This document shows, one piece after another, positions 23,191-36,564 of a DNA stretch of 64,000 nucleotides; the first letter of the stretch is position 1, and each line of letters starts with the position of its first letter. The notes beneath the pieces were generated by a model that was given only the letters and a program-made list of their open reading frames with translations, was not told the DNA's origin and did not search any database. The position numbers were made by a program, and so were the translations under genes. Origin of the DNA: Unio delphinus (lineage: Eukaryota > Mollusca > Bivalvia > Unionida > Unionidae); assembly GCA_029339505.1 (NCBI GenBank), contig JAQISU010001235.1:33083315-33147314 (forward strand), read 5' to 3'.

Positions 23191-26100
23191 CTTAGTAACA
23201 AAGTCATTAGTTATGGAATACTTAATAGTAAAAGTGTGAATCCATCTGAGTAAGAAGCCTATAGCACACTTTTACCATTAATGAGATATTCCCCAATATT
23301 AAACTACAACTGGAACTCTTCTAACAGTCACACAAAAACTGGATTATTGATAGAACTGGAACCATGCAAACCATGTCAACCATAGTGAACAGTCTGTGAT
23401 ATGTTTCTACTGATTTGGAACAAGGCATAATGTGCAGTCATGCAAACAGACTAGCAAAACTTTTGTCATGACCATCTACATCATAGACAAATGGCAAGGC
23501 ACTACAAAATGTTCCACTCAACTATTCATTTATGACAATGATGATTGGACACTAGCTTAAAATAAAATAACTATAACTGTATATTTGCTTATTTCCAGTA
23601 TCAAAAGAAGTCACTCTTGCTTCAGCTCATAAGCTATTGTTAAAATGGCACATTAAGTTAATCAGCAATATTCTTTGGAAAATATTCCTGGCAATCTTTC
23701 TGAAAATTTCCATCCTGATTACAAGAATCTTTCAGATCATGAGTTAAAGAAAGGCTTGAACTGCTGCATACATGAATATTTATGTAATTATTATTTTCTA
23801 TGGTAAAAATCAGGTGAAATCTTCCAGCATGTTGCTGGCAGCTTATGAATGAGAAGAACAAACGCCCTCACAAAACTTCAAGCAGACATTTTGCAAGAGG
23901 TAAATAATTCTTTTTGATCTTGCAAAGTTCAGTATGTTTCTTAATTGACCTCAATAAAACATTTTAAATTTTATTTAAAGTAAGGCTTTTGCTATATATT
24001 TACACCAGTTATATTTATGTATAACTGTCATTTAAAAGTTAAAAAATAAAGTACATTTTCTGATCTACACTAAAGATTTACTTATTATCAATTAATAACT
24101 TAATTATGTGTAGAAAAATATTAAAGTTTCAGCAAGTAAATAAACAATTTGCACAAAGTTTCCTGAGTGACTGACGGGGGTAGGTTATATTATAGGGTAA
24201 TTATGCTTTGTTAACATACATGTATATCCTTATTTGGATGGATAAAAGCATTTTATAACGGTCTCATTGACAAATCAGTAAATTTAAATTATTTCAGATC
24301 TATGTAAAGAATCATTTATCATAATCTTTTTTTCAAAAAATAATAATAATGGAATTCAAATAAAACAATCACAGGCATGCTCACATTAGGTAAATTTTGT
24401 TTGATAATTATTGGGGGGGGGGGGCAGTACCAATCAATGTAGTTGTTGCCAGACAATCAGAGAATAGAAAAATGAAAACCAATTTTCTGTAAATTTGACA
24501 TCAATTACAAACAAGTGCTCAATTTTGAAAATGTTTAACAAAATCAACATAAATGAAGTATGATTCAAGATTCAACTATTCCAAATTAAATTTTAAACAA
24601 AATCCATGGCAGGTCCTTGAATGGCTGAATGGTCAAGCACTCTCAGTTACAGATCACTGCCATCTCATCTGTCTGCATGGGTTCGAGTCTCGGATTCGTC
24701 CTATGTGGGTATGTGTAAAATTCGTCAGCCATTCATGAGATAAATATTATAGTACATGTAATTCTACTGTAATTAAAGAACTGATGTTATTGTATGAGCA
24801 CAGGTCCAAATAATTACCCGTAGGCCTGTAGTAACGGATAGCTCTGATTTGGGAATAACATGGTTCATATACAATATCAACTCCAATATCTCTTACCATT
24901 CATCCATGAAAGCTTAAAACTCTCAAATCTGTGGCTTAAAAAGCCTCAAAACCTGCCTTAGAGCATCCGTTATCTTATTTCAAAACAGATAACTGAGTCT
25001 TATTTGCATTAAAACAATCAAAGTACATCTAATACTGCTGTGAATCAATGGTAGACTGTGATCTTAGCAGTATTATATTGAAATTATAAATATTATCTTA
25101 ACTAAATGTAGGAAGAATCCGGATAAAAAATGTACTCGTATAAAGAAATTAGTTTTAATTTAAATTTATTCACATTGAATATTTAAATAGCATATTGTAC
25201 AATTATAATTCAAAAATCACTTTTCTATTTAAAAAGAAAAGAATCCACACAAACTATTGTCTGAAAATATAAAATGGTACCATTGGTCCCATATCCCTGA
25301 ATCCTAGATAGAACTGTCTTCAGTTTACACATGACACCAAACACTATCAATTCATAATATACATTTGAAAGCAGACTTGAATTTTGTAAACGAAAAAAAA
25401 GTATCTTTGGTTGATAACTCTAATGAAAATTACTGTTAAGGATGCAACATTTACCAAATTTTCTAAGCATGCATATGAATTTAAATAACCCAAATGATGT
25501 CATCAGAAACTGAATCTTCTGCGCCCCCCCCCCCCCCCAACTTAACTAGGCTGACTGAACAGATGACTTTTTCATGTGCTGTGCATTCAGTTACTGCATT
25601 TTAGGAGCCAACCACTTCTTTTTTAAAAAATTCTAACAGCCAATAAACAACCTGAAAAAACAAATTATTTGCCCTCACTAGTAGAAAAGGGAACATTTTA
25701 TAACCATTATATTAGTTGAAAAATATTAATTATCTTGAGCCATATGGCAGAAAAAATTCTGTTACAAAGGAAAATCATTCTCATCTTGAAGACATAAGAC
25801 AAGTTTATATTTTAAATGAACCTTCTCATAATTCTCATAATTATTTTTACTTAATTGTTTTTGAAAAAAGACTAGTGCTGCTGTAACTTCATTTCTGTTT
25901 TCAAGTAATAATGAGAAATACTGAGACTTTTTTTGCACCATTTATAATTTTTTTTAAAACAACCTAAAGATCCAGAATGCTCATCCCTACTGATCTAATG
26001 AAATACATAGATTGTAAACATCAGTCTGAAGGCATACAAGGGATTCAAAAGAACAGGTGCATGCCACAATTATTTAGGCTTCCTCACCTGAGCTTGCAGA

Positions 26101-26802
26101 ACTTGTGCATTTGTTGGAAATCATGTAAGTTATGAGCCCAACAAAACATAAACAGGGTTCAGTCTCATGAAAATTCCCTCAGGTATAAGGAGCAACTAAT
26201 TAATTTTGGAAACAGTTGGGTCTGTCACAATATAAGTACACAAATATGGCCTTGTCAGACTTGAGGATTTTTAGCCCAGGCAAATGATCTATTCTGAAGT
26301 CCCTTGTATTGAACATGTGTTGGAACAAAATTTTGTGAGCAATGTTCAGCTATCCACTACATGTACTAACATGTTCACTTATAAAATGACACTAACATGG
26401 GATCAACTGACCATAAGCTTATCAATAAATTAAATCAGGATTTAGTAATGGTACAAAACTGGCATGAGCTTTAAGATAATGATGATCTTGGACATTTCAA
26501 CCAAAGTAAAAAAAAATAAGCAAGAAAACTTGCAAGTAATGCTAAAAGGAGTAGATTATAAAACATTCTGAAAAGGAAAAAAAAACTACTTTGATAAAAC
26601 GATTGACAATATTTTGGGCTGGAAATTAGAAATTGCTATATGTAATTAAAACTCTAGGAATCTTCCAAGGGTTTTTAAAGGCTCTTAAGCTACATATTTG
26701 CAGAAACAATCATCCACATGACTTTGTGTAACTCATTGTTACCCTTATTCAAAACAGCCTACTAGTCCTGTTTAGATATTAAATGAATAATTAATGTATA
26801 CC
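23191..26802. other. Non-coding CpG-poor DNA with SINE and homopolymer remnants
   Basis: Holds the SINE fragment at 24605-24712, a G run near 24413 and a C run near 25524. No exon or ORF with a recognisable product; one CpG in 23401-24000 by hand count. Confidence 0.4.
24605..24712 (+). mobile_element. SINE family B, 3'-truncated head
   Basis: The clearest family-B tRNA head: TGGCTGAATGGTCAAGCAC (A box) and GGGTTCGAGTCTCGGATTC (B box). The body is lost after TCCTATGTGGGTA. Confidence 0.75.
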
Positions 26803-26985
26803 ATATATACTCACTTATAACAGAGTCCAATTGCAAACTGCACAGAGCCAGATCTGCCATCACATAAAAAGTCTGTGCAGTTTGTTTGAAGAGAATAAGT
26901 AACACAGACCCAGATCATTATGCCTTGACTGATCAAGATCTTTATGGTTTGCAGTTTGATTCAACTTATACGTTTGTATATACAT
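26803..26985. mobile_element. AGATCT-type MITE, copy 3 (both ends visible)
   Basis: The left end CCATATATACTCACTTATAA resembles one unit of the 23-bp satellite. It is followed by CAAACTGCACAGAGCCAGATC. The right end read backwards is TATATACAAACGTATAAGTT then CAAACTGCA. This copy therefore shows that the satellite unit is the terminal inverted repeat of the element. Confidence 0.65.
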
Positions 26986-27870
26986 TATGTAATTGTACCT
27001 AACTAATTTGAGATGAAATACTGCATTGCTAAAATAAAGAATATATAGAACCCGGGTTATTGTTGTCACAAAGATCTGTTATGAGACTTCGATGAAGTGA
27101 ACAAATCGTGAAAAAGAGCCATGACACACCATAATAACTTTTTTAAATAATATAATTGTAAATGTGCTTGTCCACACTGCAAGCTTTGATTTCTGTATTT
27201 TCCTGACAAATTATATTTCATTTTAATTTGAAAATAAAATTTTAATACACTAATTTTAATTATGAAAATGTAAAAAAAACTTCATAACATTATGACTTTT
27301 GACAAAAGTCCCTTCTTACAAAAAAGTGCCCTAACCTTCCACCCATCCGTCAGAACTTTCTGGATGGAACTCTACACATACAGGACCCCATACATCTTTT
27401 TACATCAATACTGCATATAGTATGTTCTATTGTTATATCTGTACATAAATTGTCAGATATATTCTACAAAGATATGTCTTAGAAACTGAATCTTGCATTC
27501 TTAACAGATAAAAAGCAATAAAGCAAATGCAACATTGGCAAACATTTGTCAGTGTTTTACATATAAAATTGCAGTTACATAACAGCTATAAGCCTAACTT
27601 GCATATTGTGGCACACCATGATTCGAATGAGACAGAATTTCTACTGGTAGTGAAACTATGGAAGATAACTGATTTTTAACTCCAAAATCCCATTTGACAA
27701 GGAGGTAAACCAAATCATAGTTCTCATTAAACCAGAGACAGTGTCTATATATAAGGCATGAATCTCACTTCACCTTCAATGGTTCATAGAGGCTTTTGGT
27801 TAATGAACATAAAAAAGAAGAAATATTTGATCTTGGAATAAAGCAGACAAGTCTCAAAATACTTGACACA
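26986..27870. other. Non-coding DNA
   Basis: Nothing recognised. Confidence 0.4.
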
Positions 27871-28365
27871 TTAACCCCTAGCAACAAATTTACGGGGCAT
27901 GAGGTAGTAGCCTACTTCCAAGGTCTGTAGCATCAAGGTCATACATGATACACTAATGTGGGTGGTATTATAGAAAGGTAGACAGATGTAGCTCTACAAT
28001 GATAGCAAATAATCTGGATGTTTTAGTTGCACTACAAAATACAGAGAGAAAAACCAAAGTTTTTTAACCCTTTTATTTTTTACCTAAAAATCGCCCATGG
28101 TCGGAATCCAAACATGTATCCAGATTTTAGACTTTATGGCCTCAGATCTACAGCAGACCGGTCTGAAGTGCACACAGACAGGTGAACCTTCTGCTCATGC
28201 GCCATCAAACTAACCAATGAAAAACATTTTTTTTAGCACGACTAGCCATTTGTCTAATGGAATATTGCTTGGAAATTGATGCATTAGGATGTATTCAGAA
28301 TAGTCCCCAAAATATGTTTCCTACTCGCATTTGATGCAAAAACAGCAAAAACTTCTAGGGGTTAA
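27871..28365. mobile_element. piggyBac-type MITE
   Basis: TTAACCCCTAG (27871-27881) and CTAGGGGTTAA (28355-28365) form 11-bp inverted ends that begin and end with TTAA, the piggyBac target duplication, followed by CCC. The interior is non-coding. Confidence 0.7.
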
Positions 28366-28389
28366 TAAGATCTGCAAAGTGTGAGTTAA

Positions 28390-28890
28390 ACCAACAATCA
28401 TGCCTTGAGAGGATTTAAGCGTGCTTGAAATGGCAGCTCTATAGCCCTTGATAGTGGATACTGAGCTCAAAAAGGAACAAAAGGAAATCAGAAACAGACG
28501 TTAGGGAAGGACAGCAAGGTTCTACAAATTTTCTTCAGCATCAATCACAGAAGATTTTCCACCCGCCATCATAGACCTTGGATGTCAAAGCTCTCCTTGC
28601 CTAAATGATGCAACTTGTTCTGAAAACTTGGTTATGATTGAGATCAATTGAGATGAGCCAAGTGTGATGGTGGAGAATGTGTGGGCTGTTGTGTAGGAAG
28701 ATCACTCCAAAGAGGAAGAGAACTGGGTTGAGCAATCAGCAGGTCTAGAAGATCGATGAGCCATGAGTGCAGGGGCCATAGTGGGGCTATTAGAAAAAGC
28801 TAAACAGTGGAAGCCGCCTTTCTGCAGAACTTGAGGTAGCAGTTAGAGGGGTTGGAAGGCATATGCAAACAGCCAATCCCACTGGATCCT
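28390..28890 (-). pseudogene. DIRS-like (tyrosine-recombinase) retrotransposon fragment
   Basis: Frameshifted minus-strand coding matches the layout of the DIRS RNase H/recombinase junction. From right to left it shows a WDWLFAYAF...LPQVLQK-like segment, then WPLHSWLIDLLDLLIAQPSS with LPLWSDL. Further on is the recombinase core-binding region, DFLLFLFE and STIKGYRAAISSTL. Order and motifs fit established DIRS proteins. Several stops and frame changes make it non-functional, and no split terminal repeats were found. Confidence 0.6.
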
Positions 28891-29137
28891 ACACAAAAGA
28901 CAAAAAACTGAGCTGAAGTAACTTCATTTTCTCAAGGTTCCTGCACCAAAATCATTAATTATATTCCTGGGGTTCTCCAAAAAGACTTAAGGACTAAATG
29001 ATAAATTTCAGGGGTCATTTTTAAAGTCTGTTACTCTGATTAAAGACAATACTGCAGCTGAAAGTAACTTGTCTTTCAATTATATTCGCCAAAATTGATT
29101 TGTTATCTAGTGGCTCTGCATTAGACTTTAGAATTTG

Positions 29138-29385
29138 TTGTTGTTGGGCTGAACGCCATTTTTCAGCACAAGATAGGCTATACATGGTGGCTAGTATTTA
29201 AATGTTGGAAGAAAAACCCAGGAAGACCCCCCGGAAAGAACCACAACCCGTGAGAAGCTGCTGGCAAGCTTTCTCACATACCCACATTGGCCAAATCTGA
29301 GACTCAAACTCACACAGACAAAGATGAGATGGCAGTGATCCGTAACAGAAAGCACTTTAGACCACTTGGGACCCCAGGCATTAGG
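29138..29385 (-). mobile_element. tRNA-derived SINE, family B
   Basis: A reverse copy with a GTTGTTGTTGGGC tail, GGCAAGCTTTCTCACATACC and GAGATGGCAGTGATCCGTAA. This is the longest family-B copy here. Confidence 0.8.
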
Positions 29386-29486
29386 ATAAAATGAAAAATC
29401 TTAGGGGTCATTTTTAAAGTTGGTTACTCGGATTAAAGACACAATACACTGTACTGCAGTTGAAAGGTAATTTTTCTACTCATTAT

Positions 29487-29488
<2 letters not shown>

Positions 29489-29564
<76 letters not shown>
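29489..29564. repeat. (AT)n microsatellite
   Basis: About 38 uninterrupted AT units. Confidence 0.98.
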
Positions 29565-29566
<2 letters not shown>

Positions 29567-29860
29567 GGGATAAACTGATAAACAACATTTCTATAAATCA
29601 ACCAAAACTTTTAAAAAACTCAAAGGATTATTTAGTTTTACAAAAAAGTAAAAAGTCATTGAATGCAAGATTGCAGTGGAAAAATAACATTTTCTCAAAC
29701 AAAATGTTTAGTTTACCTTTTTAATACCAAATTATTTGTCATTTTATGACAAAAAGTGATTTCCAAGGAAGTTTACAGCATATTTTCATTGAATTCAAAA
29801 TCCAATTGGATTATAGGACCTCGTTAAAAATCAGGAGGGACAATGTTTTATATTTTAACA

Positions 29861-30021
29861 AGTGGTTCCCAACCCTTTTTGGTTGTGACCTGAAAAAAGT
29901 TTTCCTAAGCCTCATTACCCTGTTTCCACATTTGGTTAAGTTTCTTACCCTAAAAAATACTTGTACCCTCCAAAACATCCTGGATTTGATCACATCATGG
30001 GGGGTGAGGGTGGGAACAACT
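29861..30021. mobile_element. AGTGGTTCCCAACC-type MITE
   Basis: The left end AGTGGTTCCCAACCCTTTTT is the widely distributed hAT-like MITE terminus. The right end GGGTGGGAACAACT is its imperfect complement. The target duplication is not clear. Confidence 0.6.
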
Positions 30022-30427
30022 GGTTTTCGACTTTTAATGCTTCTTTATATTTAGTACAAGTACAATTCTTTACTGGCAAGCAAATCTCCCAAGAAAAATC
30101 TTTGGAAAATGAAACTAATGACCTTTTTTTATTTAAATAGGATACAATAACAGCATTATGGTCCAGTGAATTTGTGAAAGAATTCCTTTCTTTATATTCA
30201 CCTATCCGTTCCTGACCACACCTTATATCTAACTGTAAACTGTGTGACACATACATATTCATACACTCATATACTTATTACACTTATGAAAATAAACATA
30301 CTGGTATTTGTATAAAAAAATTAACAAAAACCCTCTTCCATAAATTTGAAGACAAATATACATGTACTGGGAAATTCACTGAAACAGAATTTAAACCAGC
30401 ACTGTTCATGGGAAGACAGTGCTCAAT
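30022..30427. other. Non-coding DNA
   Basis: Nothing recognised. Confidence 0.4.
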
Positions 30428-30832
30428 ATGCTCATGCTTTCTACTCAATCTGCTCGTTTTCTACTCAATCTGCTCATGCTTTTGACTCAATCTGCTCATG
30501 CTTTCTGCTCAATCTGCTCATGTTTTTGACTCAATCTGCTCATGTTTTTGACTCAATCAGCTCATGTTTTTGACTCAATCTGCTCATGTTTTTGACTCAA
30601 TCAGCTCATGCTTTCTGCTCAAAAACTCATGCTTTCTACTCAATCTGCTCATGCTTTCTACTCAATCTGCTCATGTTTTTGACTCAATCAGCTCATGCTT
30701 TCTGCTCAAAAACTCATGCTTTCTACTCAATCTGCTCATGCTTTCTACTCAATCTGCTCGTTTTTGACTCAATCAGCTCATGCTTTCTACTCAAAAACTC
30801 ATGCTTTCTACTCAATCAGCTCATGCTTTCTA
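30428..30832. repeat. 22-bp minisatellite, about 18 copies
   Basis: The unit CTCATGCTTTCTACTCAATCTG alternates with a TTTTTGACTCAATC variant and a shortened AAAACTCATGC form in a higher-order pattern. Repeat ORFs here are artefacts. Confidence 0.95.
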
Positions 30833-31375
30833 CACATTCTACAAAATCCTATCACTGTACTTGAATTTGACCAAGGTTTTGAAATAAAATATGGTTTAAA
30901 CTAAACTAATCTCAACATTTTTCTAATACACCACTGACAGCTTTGTAGCACCAGTAGAGTAATATATGAAAGCAACATACTGATGAGAAAAAGAGATGCA
31001 TCATCATTTACAGGTGCATTACCTTACACTTTCTCAGAGTTTAATTATCAATCAACATGAAAATCAGGGGGGGGGGATCCTCTTTGGACACAAACTTCAT
31101 AGCCTTTAGTTAGTGACTAAAGTCTTGCAGTCATATTAAACACTACTGTATGTTTTTCTAGAAATTGTTTTTTGTTGTGCAAAACTTTCCTACTGTTGAT
31201 AGCTTCCAAGTGAATCACAAATCCATCTTTATATTACCAAATACAGGTATAATCACCTTATTTTCACACCACCTTAAAAAAAATGATTTTTTTTTATAGA
31301 GTACCTGTTATAACTTGACAAGAAATTCATATTCTGCAACATCTCCATGGATTACCAACATAATAAAAGTAGCAT
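30833..31375. other. Spacer between two minisatellites
   Basis: Non-coding; a G run near 31069. Confidence 0.4.
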
Positions 31376-33342
31376 ACTTTACTCTACACAATCAGAGGTG
31401 CCATATTTGCACTATAACATATTTGACTACACAATCAGAGGTGCCAGATTTACACTATAAAATAATTTACTCTACACAATCAGCAGTGCCATATTTGCAC
31501 TATAACATATTTGACTACACAATCAGAGGTGCCAGATTTACACTATAACATATTTGACTCTACACAATCAGAGGTGCCAGATTTACACTATAAAATAATT
31601 TACTCTACACAATCAGCAGTGCCATATTTACACTATAACATATTTGACTACACAATCAGAGGTGCCAGATTTACACTATAACATAATTTACTCTACACAA
31701 TCAGCAGTGCCATATTTACACTATAACATATTTGACTACACAATCAGAGGTGCCAGATTTACACTATAACATAATTTACTCTACACAATCAGCAGTGCCA
31801 GATTTACACTATAACATAATTTACTCTACACAATCAGCAGTGCCAGATTTACACTATAACATATCTGACTCTACACAATCAGAGGTGCCATATTTACACT
31901 ATAACATATTTGACTACACAATCAGCGGTGCCAGATTTACACTATAACATAATTTACTCTACACAATCAGAGGTGCCAGATTTACACTATAACATATCTG
32001 ACTCTACACAATCAGAGGTGCCAGATTTACACTATAACATAATTTACTCTACACAATCAGCAGTGCCAGATTTACACTATAACATATTTGACTACACAGA
32101 GGTGCCAGATTTACACTATAAAATAATTTACTCTACACAATCAGAGGTGCCATATTTGCACTATAACATATTTGACTACACAATCAGAGGTGCCAGATTT
32201 ACACTATAACATATCTGACTCTACACAATCAGAGGTGCCAGATTTACACTATAACATATTTGACTCTACACAATCAGAGGTGCCAGATTTACACTATAAC
32301 ATAATTTACTCTACACAATCAGTGGTGCCATATTTGCACTATAACATATTTGACTACACAGAGGTGCCATATTTACACTATAACATATTTGACTACACAA
32401 TCAGAGGTGCCAGATTTACACTATAACATATCTGACTACACAATCAGAGGTGCCAGATTTACACTATAACATATTTGACTACACAATCAGAGGTGCCAGA
32501 TTTACACTATAACATATTTTATTCTACACAATCAGAGGTGCCATATTTGCACTATAACATATTTGACTACACAATCAGAGGTGCCAGATTTGCACTATAA
32601 CATATCTGACTACACAATCAGAGGTGCCAGATTTACACTATAACATATCTGACTCTACACAATCAGATGTGCCAGATTTACACTATAACATATTTGACTC
32701 TACACAATCAGAGGTGCCAGATTTACACTATAACATAATTTACTCTACACAATCAGTGGTGCCATATTTACACTATAACATATTTGACTACACAATCAGA
32801 GGTGCCATATTTACACTATAACATATTTGACTACACAATCAGAGGTGCCATATTTACACTATAACATATTTGACTACACAATCAGAGGTGCCAGATTTAC
32901 ACTATAACATATTTGACTACACAATCAGAGGTGCCAGATTTACACTATAACATATTTTACTCTACACAATCAGAGGTGCCATATTTGCACTATAACATAT
33001 TTGACTACACAATCAGAGGTGCCAGATTTACACTATAACATATTTGACTCTACACAATCAGAGGTGCCAGATTTACACTATAACATAATTTACTCTACAC
33101 AATCAGTGGTGCCAGATTTACACTATAACATATTTGACTACACAATCAGAGGTGCCATATTTACACTATAACATATTTGAGTACACAATCAGAGGTGCCA
33201 GATGTACACTATAACATATCTGACTACACAATCAGAGGTGCCAGATTTACACTATAACATATCTGACTACACAATCAGTGGTGCCATATTTACACTATAA
33301 CATATTTGACTACACAATCAGCGGTGCCAGATTTACACTATT
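31376..33342. repeat. 43/45-bp minisatellite, about 45 copies
   Basis: The unit contains ACACAATCAGAGGTGCCAGA and TTTACACTATAACATA. Copies with GACTCTACACAATC are 45 bp and those with GACTACACAATC are 43 bp; they are interspersed, with AGAGG/AGCAG/AGTGG variants. The array spans about 2 kb and yields artefactual ORFs. Confidence 0.97.
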
Positions 33343-33354
33343 AAATGACACCCT

Positions 33355-33474
33355 CTTCTGGAAAACCTTCATGTACAGTTGTTACTACATTTTAATTCTG
33401 GAAAACATACAGGAAACGCTGTAACTACATTGTAATTCTGGAAAACATACAGGAATAACTATAACTACAGTGTG
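33355..33474. repeat. 40-bp repeat, three copies
   Basis: ATTCTGGAAAACATACAGGA-type units begin near 33355, 33395 and 33435. Confidence 0.85.
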
Positions 33475-34883
33475 ATTCTGTGCCATCTCCATTTAAATTC
33501 TTATTGTGTTTATCTTTCACCTAATTATGAATAACGTGGCAGCTTTATTATCAAAGAACTGATATAAAACAGGACAAAGTTCGTAATTACTTGGGCTAAG
33601 TGATGCTTTTTATTTAATTTTATTATTAAATCCTCATCCAACTATACAATTTTAAGTTTCCAAACTTACAACATATATTGTTTATCTGTTCATAGTGATA
33701 CCTACACTAAAACTAATATTGGATTTCAGCTCTAATTGTATGCAAGCAGAATTAAACTAACCTACAGATTGTACACTAATTACAGCAAAGGTCTCAAATG
33801 TCAACAAGTTGACAGTATTAGAGACCACCTGGCAATAAACATGTTAAAACTTAAAAACTGATGAATGAAATGCTCTATCCATTATTTGTATCCATGACTC
33901 TATTTGTTTTAAAAACTGGCAGAGGTACAAACAAATGGAAGTTAAGCAAATACTTTTTTTAATTGATTATTGGGTGCATTGAGAATGTGGTCAAACAAAA
34001 CTGGTCTTTCATGTATTACAAGACAGATTCCAAGGTATTCCTAAAATAGAATTCAGGATATGTGTGATTAGCCCAGTTTTTACATCACTGCACATTTGGT
34101 TAAAGGAAGAGTGTTAGCTTTCAAGGACTTTTTATTAAACCAATACACTATCATAAGAAAACAATTCTGACAATCAAAATATACTTTTTGAAGATTCTAT
34201 CTGAAGTGGATAATAAAAAAAGCATCTGATTACTGCGTAGTTCTGCTAATTCAACCTAGCATATTGTAAACGCTCCATCCACTCCCAGTTTTTCGACTCT
34301 AAACCATTAACTTTTCACTGAAAACTGACAGTGTTTGAAAGTCACCAAACAAATCAGTAATCCCATGGGACTAAAAACCTGAAAATGGTATTGGCCATGT
34401 CCATAATTGGTCCTGTATTTCATGACAAAATAATACAAAATGTGGAAGATGCTTCAATGGTAACTGCAGGCAGGCATGAATATTAGCAATTATTTAGATT
34501 ATTCTATGTAAAAAAAAATGGAAAAGAAAAACATAAAATATCATATAATCAACTTCGTATTAAATTATGCGACTGATTGACCAATTGACTCATATCTGAA
34601 CATATCGCATGCCTCTAGAGGCTGGGCATCTGAATCTTATTTCTGTGAATTTTACAAGTTGCACTGAAATTCAAGGGAGATCACCATAAAAGTTTTATTA
34701 TTTTGATCATGATGATTCTGTTGATCAGCCCAAAAAATCTTAATTTCAATCCAAATTATGCATACATCATCATCTACTTTTACTAAGAGACGTCACTATA
34801 ATAACTTTAGTACATTAAAAAAACTTTTCTCAGGTACTTTTCATGCTCAAAACATGAAATGTAATATTGCATTTAACTTTACA
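33475..34883. other. Intron-like DNA
   Basis: No supported coding region. A short open stretch around 34240-34300 (-) has an AG before it but no acceptable donor. Confidence 0.35.
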
Positions 34884-35055
34884 GAGGATTCCAGTTAATT
34901 GGGACACATCAGGATTCAAATACTTTGGCCCAATTAAGCTGCTACCCCAATTATGTGGAGGAGTTAAAAGGTATACATGTATTTTGTGTTTTCAGATTTG
35001 TCCCAAATAAACAGCTGCCCTGATTAAAAGATGGTCCAATTAACCAGAATCTACT
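34884..35055. mobile_element. MITE with GATTCCAGTTAATTGGGAC-type ends
   Basis: GGATTCCAGTTAATTGGGAC at the left and GTCCAATTAACCAGAATC at the right are imperfect complements. AATTAAGCTGC / CAGCTGCCCTGATTAA are paired internally. Confidence 0.65.
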
Positions 35056-35427
35056 ACATTCTTATGAGAAGAAAACAGTAATGTGACGCATACTTCATTC
35101 TTTAATTACATTGCTTACATTTCTTAAGCACAACTCTGGACCACATTTTTAATAGTCAATAAATAATTAGATTGCCGATCCAACACAAGTGCCCGTCAAA
35201 GTTTTCCACTTTGCATTTTATTTCCATGATCTGTTTAATAACCAATACCACACTTAAATTATCCAATCAAAGAGCCAGTAGAAATATCATTTGGAATTAT
35301 TTCTTTCATTATGCATATCTGTTGTGATCTGGCAACAGATGACTTTAAACCAAGCATATTTTTGTCCTGTCCCAATTGTCTTCGATCGACCCTGTATCTG
35401 ACACATGCTTTAGTGACTGCCTTTATA

Positions 35428-35526
35428 GTGTGTGTGTGTGTGTGCAAGCCAATGTTGCCTTTATTACATTCTTTAATGTTACCTTTATTACATTCTTTAA
35501 TGTTACCTTTATTACATTCTTTAATG
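35428..35526. repeat. (TG)n and 24-bp tandem repeat, three copies
   Basis: A short TG run is followed by three near-identical TTATTACATTCTTTAATGTTACCT units. Confidence 0.9.
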
Positions 35527-36564
35527 TCTTAAGTTAATTTGTGTAATAAAGATATGGACAGCTTAGTTTGGGGTTTTCTACAGCATCTTATTCAACTGTA
35601 TTATGCCAAGGGAATGGAAGCTACATGTAACTTGCCCAAGACACATCAAGGTAGACAACCCTAATTAATACGGCACCCATGGTCATGGTCCCAACACTAC
35701 CGAATAATCTACAACAGATCACCTTCTTACTAGTTTTTTTAACTTTCTTTTTAAAATGTCTTAGATCAATCAATGGGGACATTTTATGAATAATTTGATG
35801 CAAATATTCCAACACCATTAGCAAAAGAACTGTACATGTAAAATGATACTTTACAAATATTATAATAAACTGAAGTAAAGATTAAAAAAAATAGCAACTT
35901 CAATTTCAATTGTAATGAACTGGGAACATTGGCTGAAATTGACAAAATCAAAATGAAGGAACAAATAAACAAAGTCAATTATGGAGAAGAAATAACTGGA
36001 TCACAAATGGGATAAACATAAAACATACAGTTTAACATTTACTCGATCACCTATTAAAATTTTTGGTAAAAGAATGACTGAGACAAAATGTCAGTTGTCA
36101 TTCCTATTGGATTTAGTGAATAAATAAAATGAAGATAATTTTTCTTTGATATTCAACTTTCAATGAATTAAATTCAAAACAAAAGATGAATAAGAAATTA
36201 ATAAACTATTTTCGGGTGAACCTAAAATCAAAGGCAAGATAATCCTTTATCATTTTAAGGTCACTCTTAATCACGGCCGAAAGATGTACGGTAATATATG
36301 CTATGGATTATGGTCAGTAGAAAGACGTTATATATGCTATGGACTATGGTCAGTAGAAACAATGCTTAGCGTCGTGTCTCTTATATTAACGTCATCCTAT
36401 ATAAGAAGTATAGTTTTAGGATAACCCTAAATTTATATTTTGGCGACCCTAAAATAAGAAAGGGTAGCACTACACAATTTAGGGTGGTTCAAAATTATAT
36501 ACCTTTGATCCTATCCGTACGACACACTTTATCTTTACAACTACAATTTTGCATATGAACTTAC
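35527..36564. other. Intron-like DNA
   Basis: A short duplication (TATATGCTATGGA.TATGGTCAGTAGAAA) lies near 36293-36360. Otherwise nothing recognised. Confidence 0.35.

Noticed and set aside
30346..32821. Multiple repeat-encoding ORFs
   Set aside because: They are translations of the 22-bp and 43/45-bp minisatellites; frames change with the array.
36212..36491. Possible MITE with GTGAACC..CCTAAA ends
   Set aside because: Inverted similarity is short and gapped; no target duplication.
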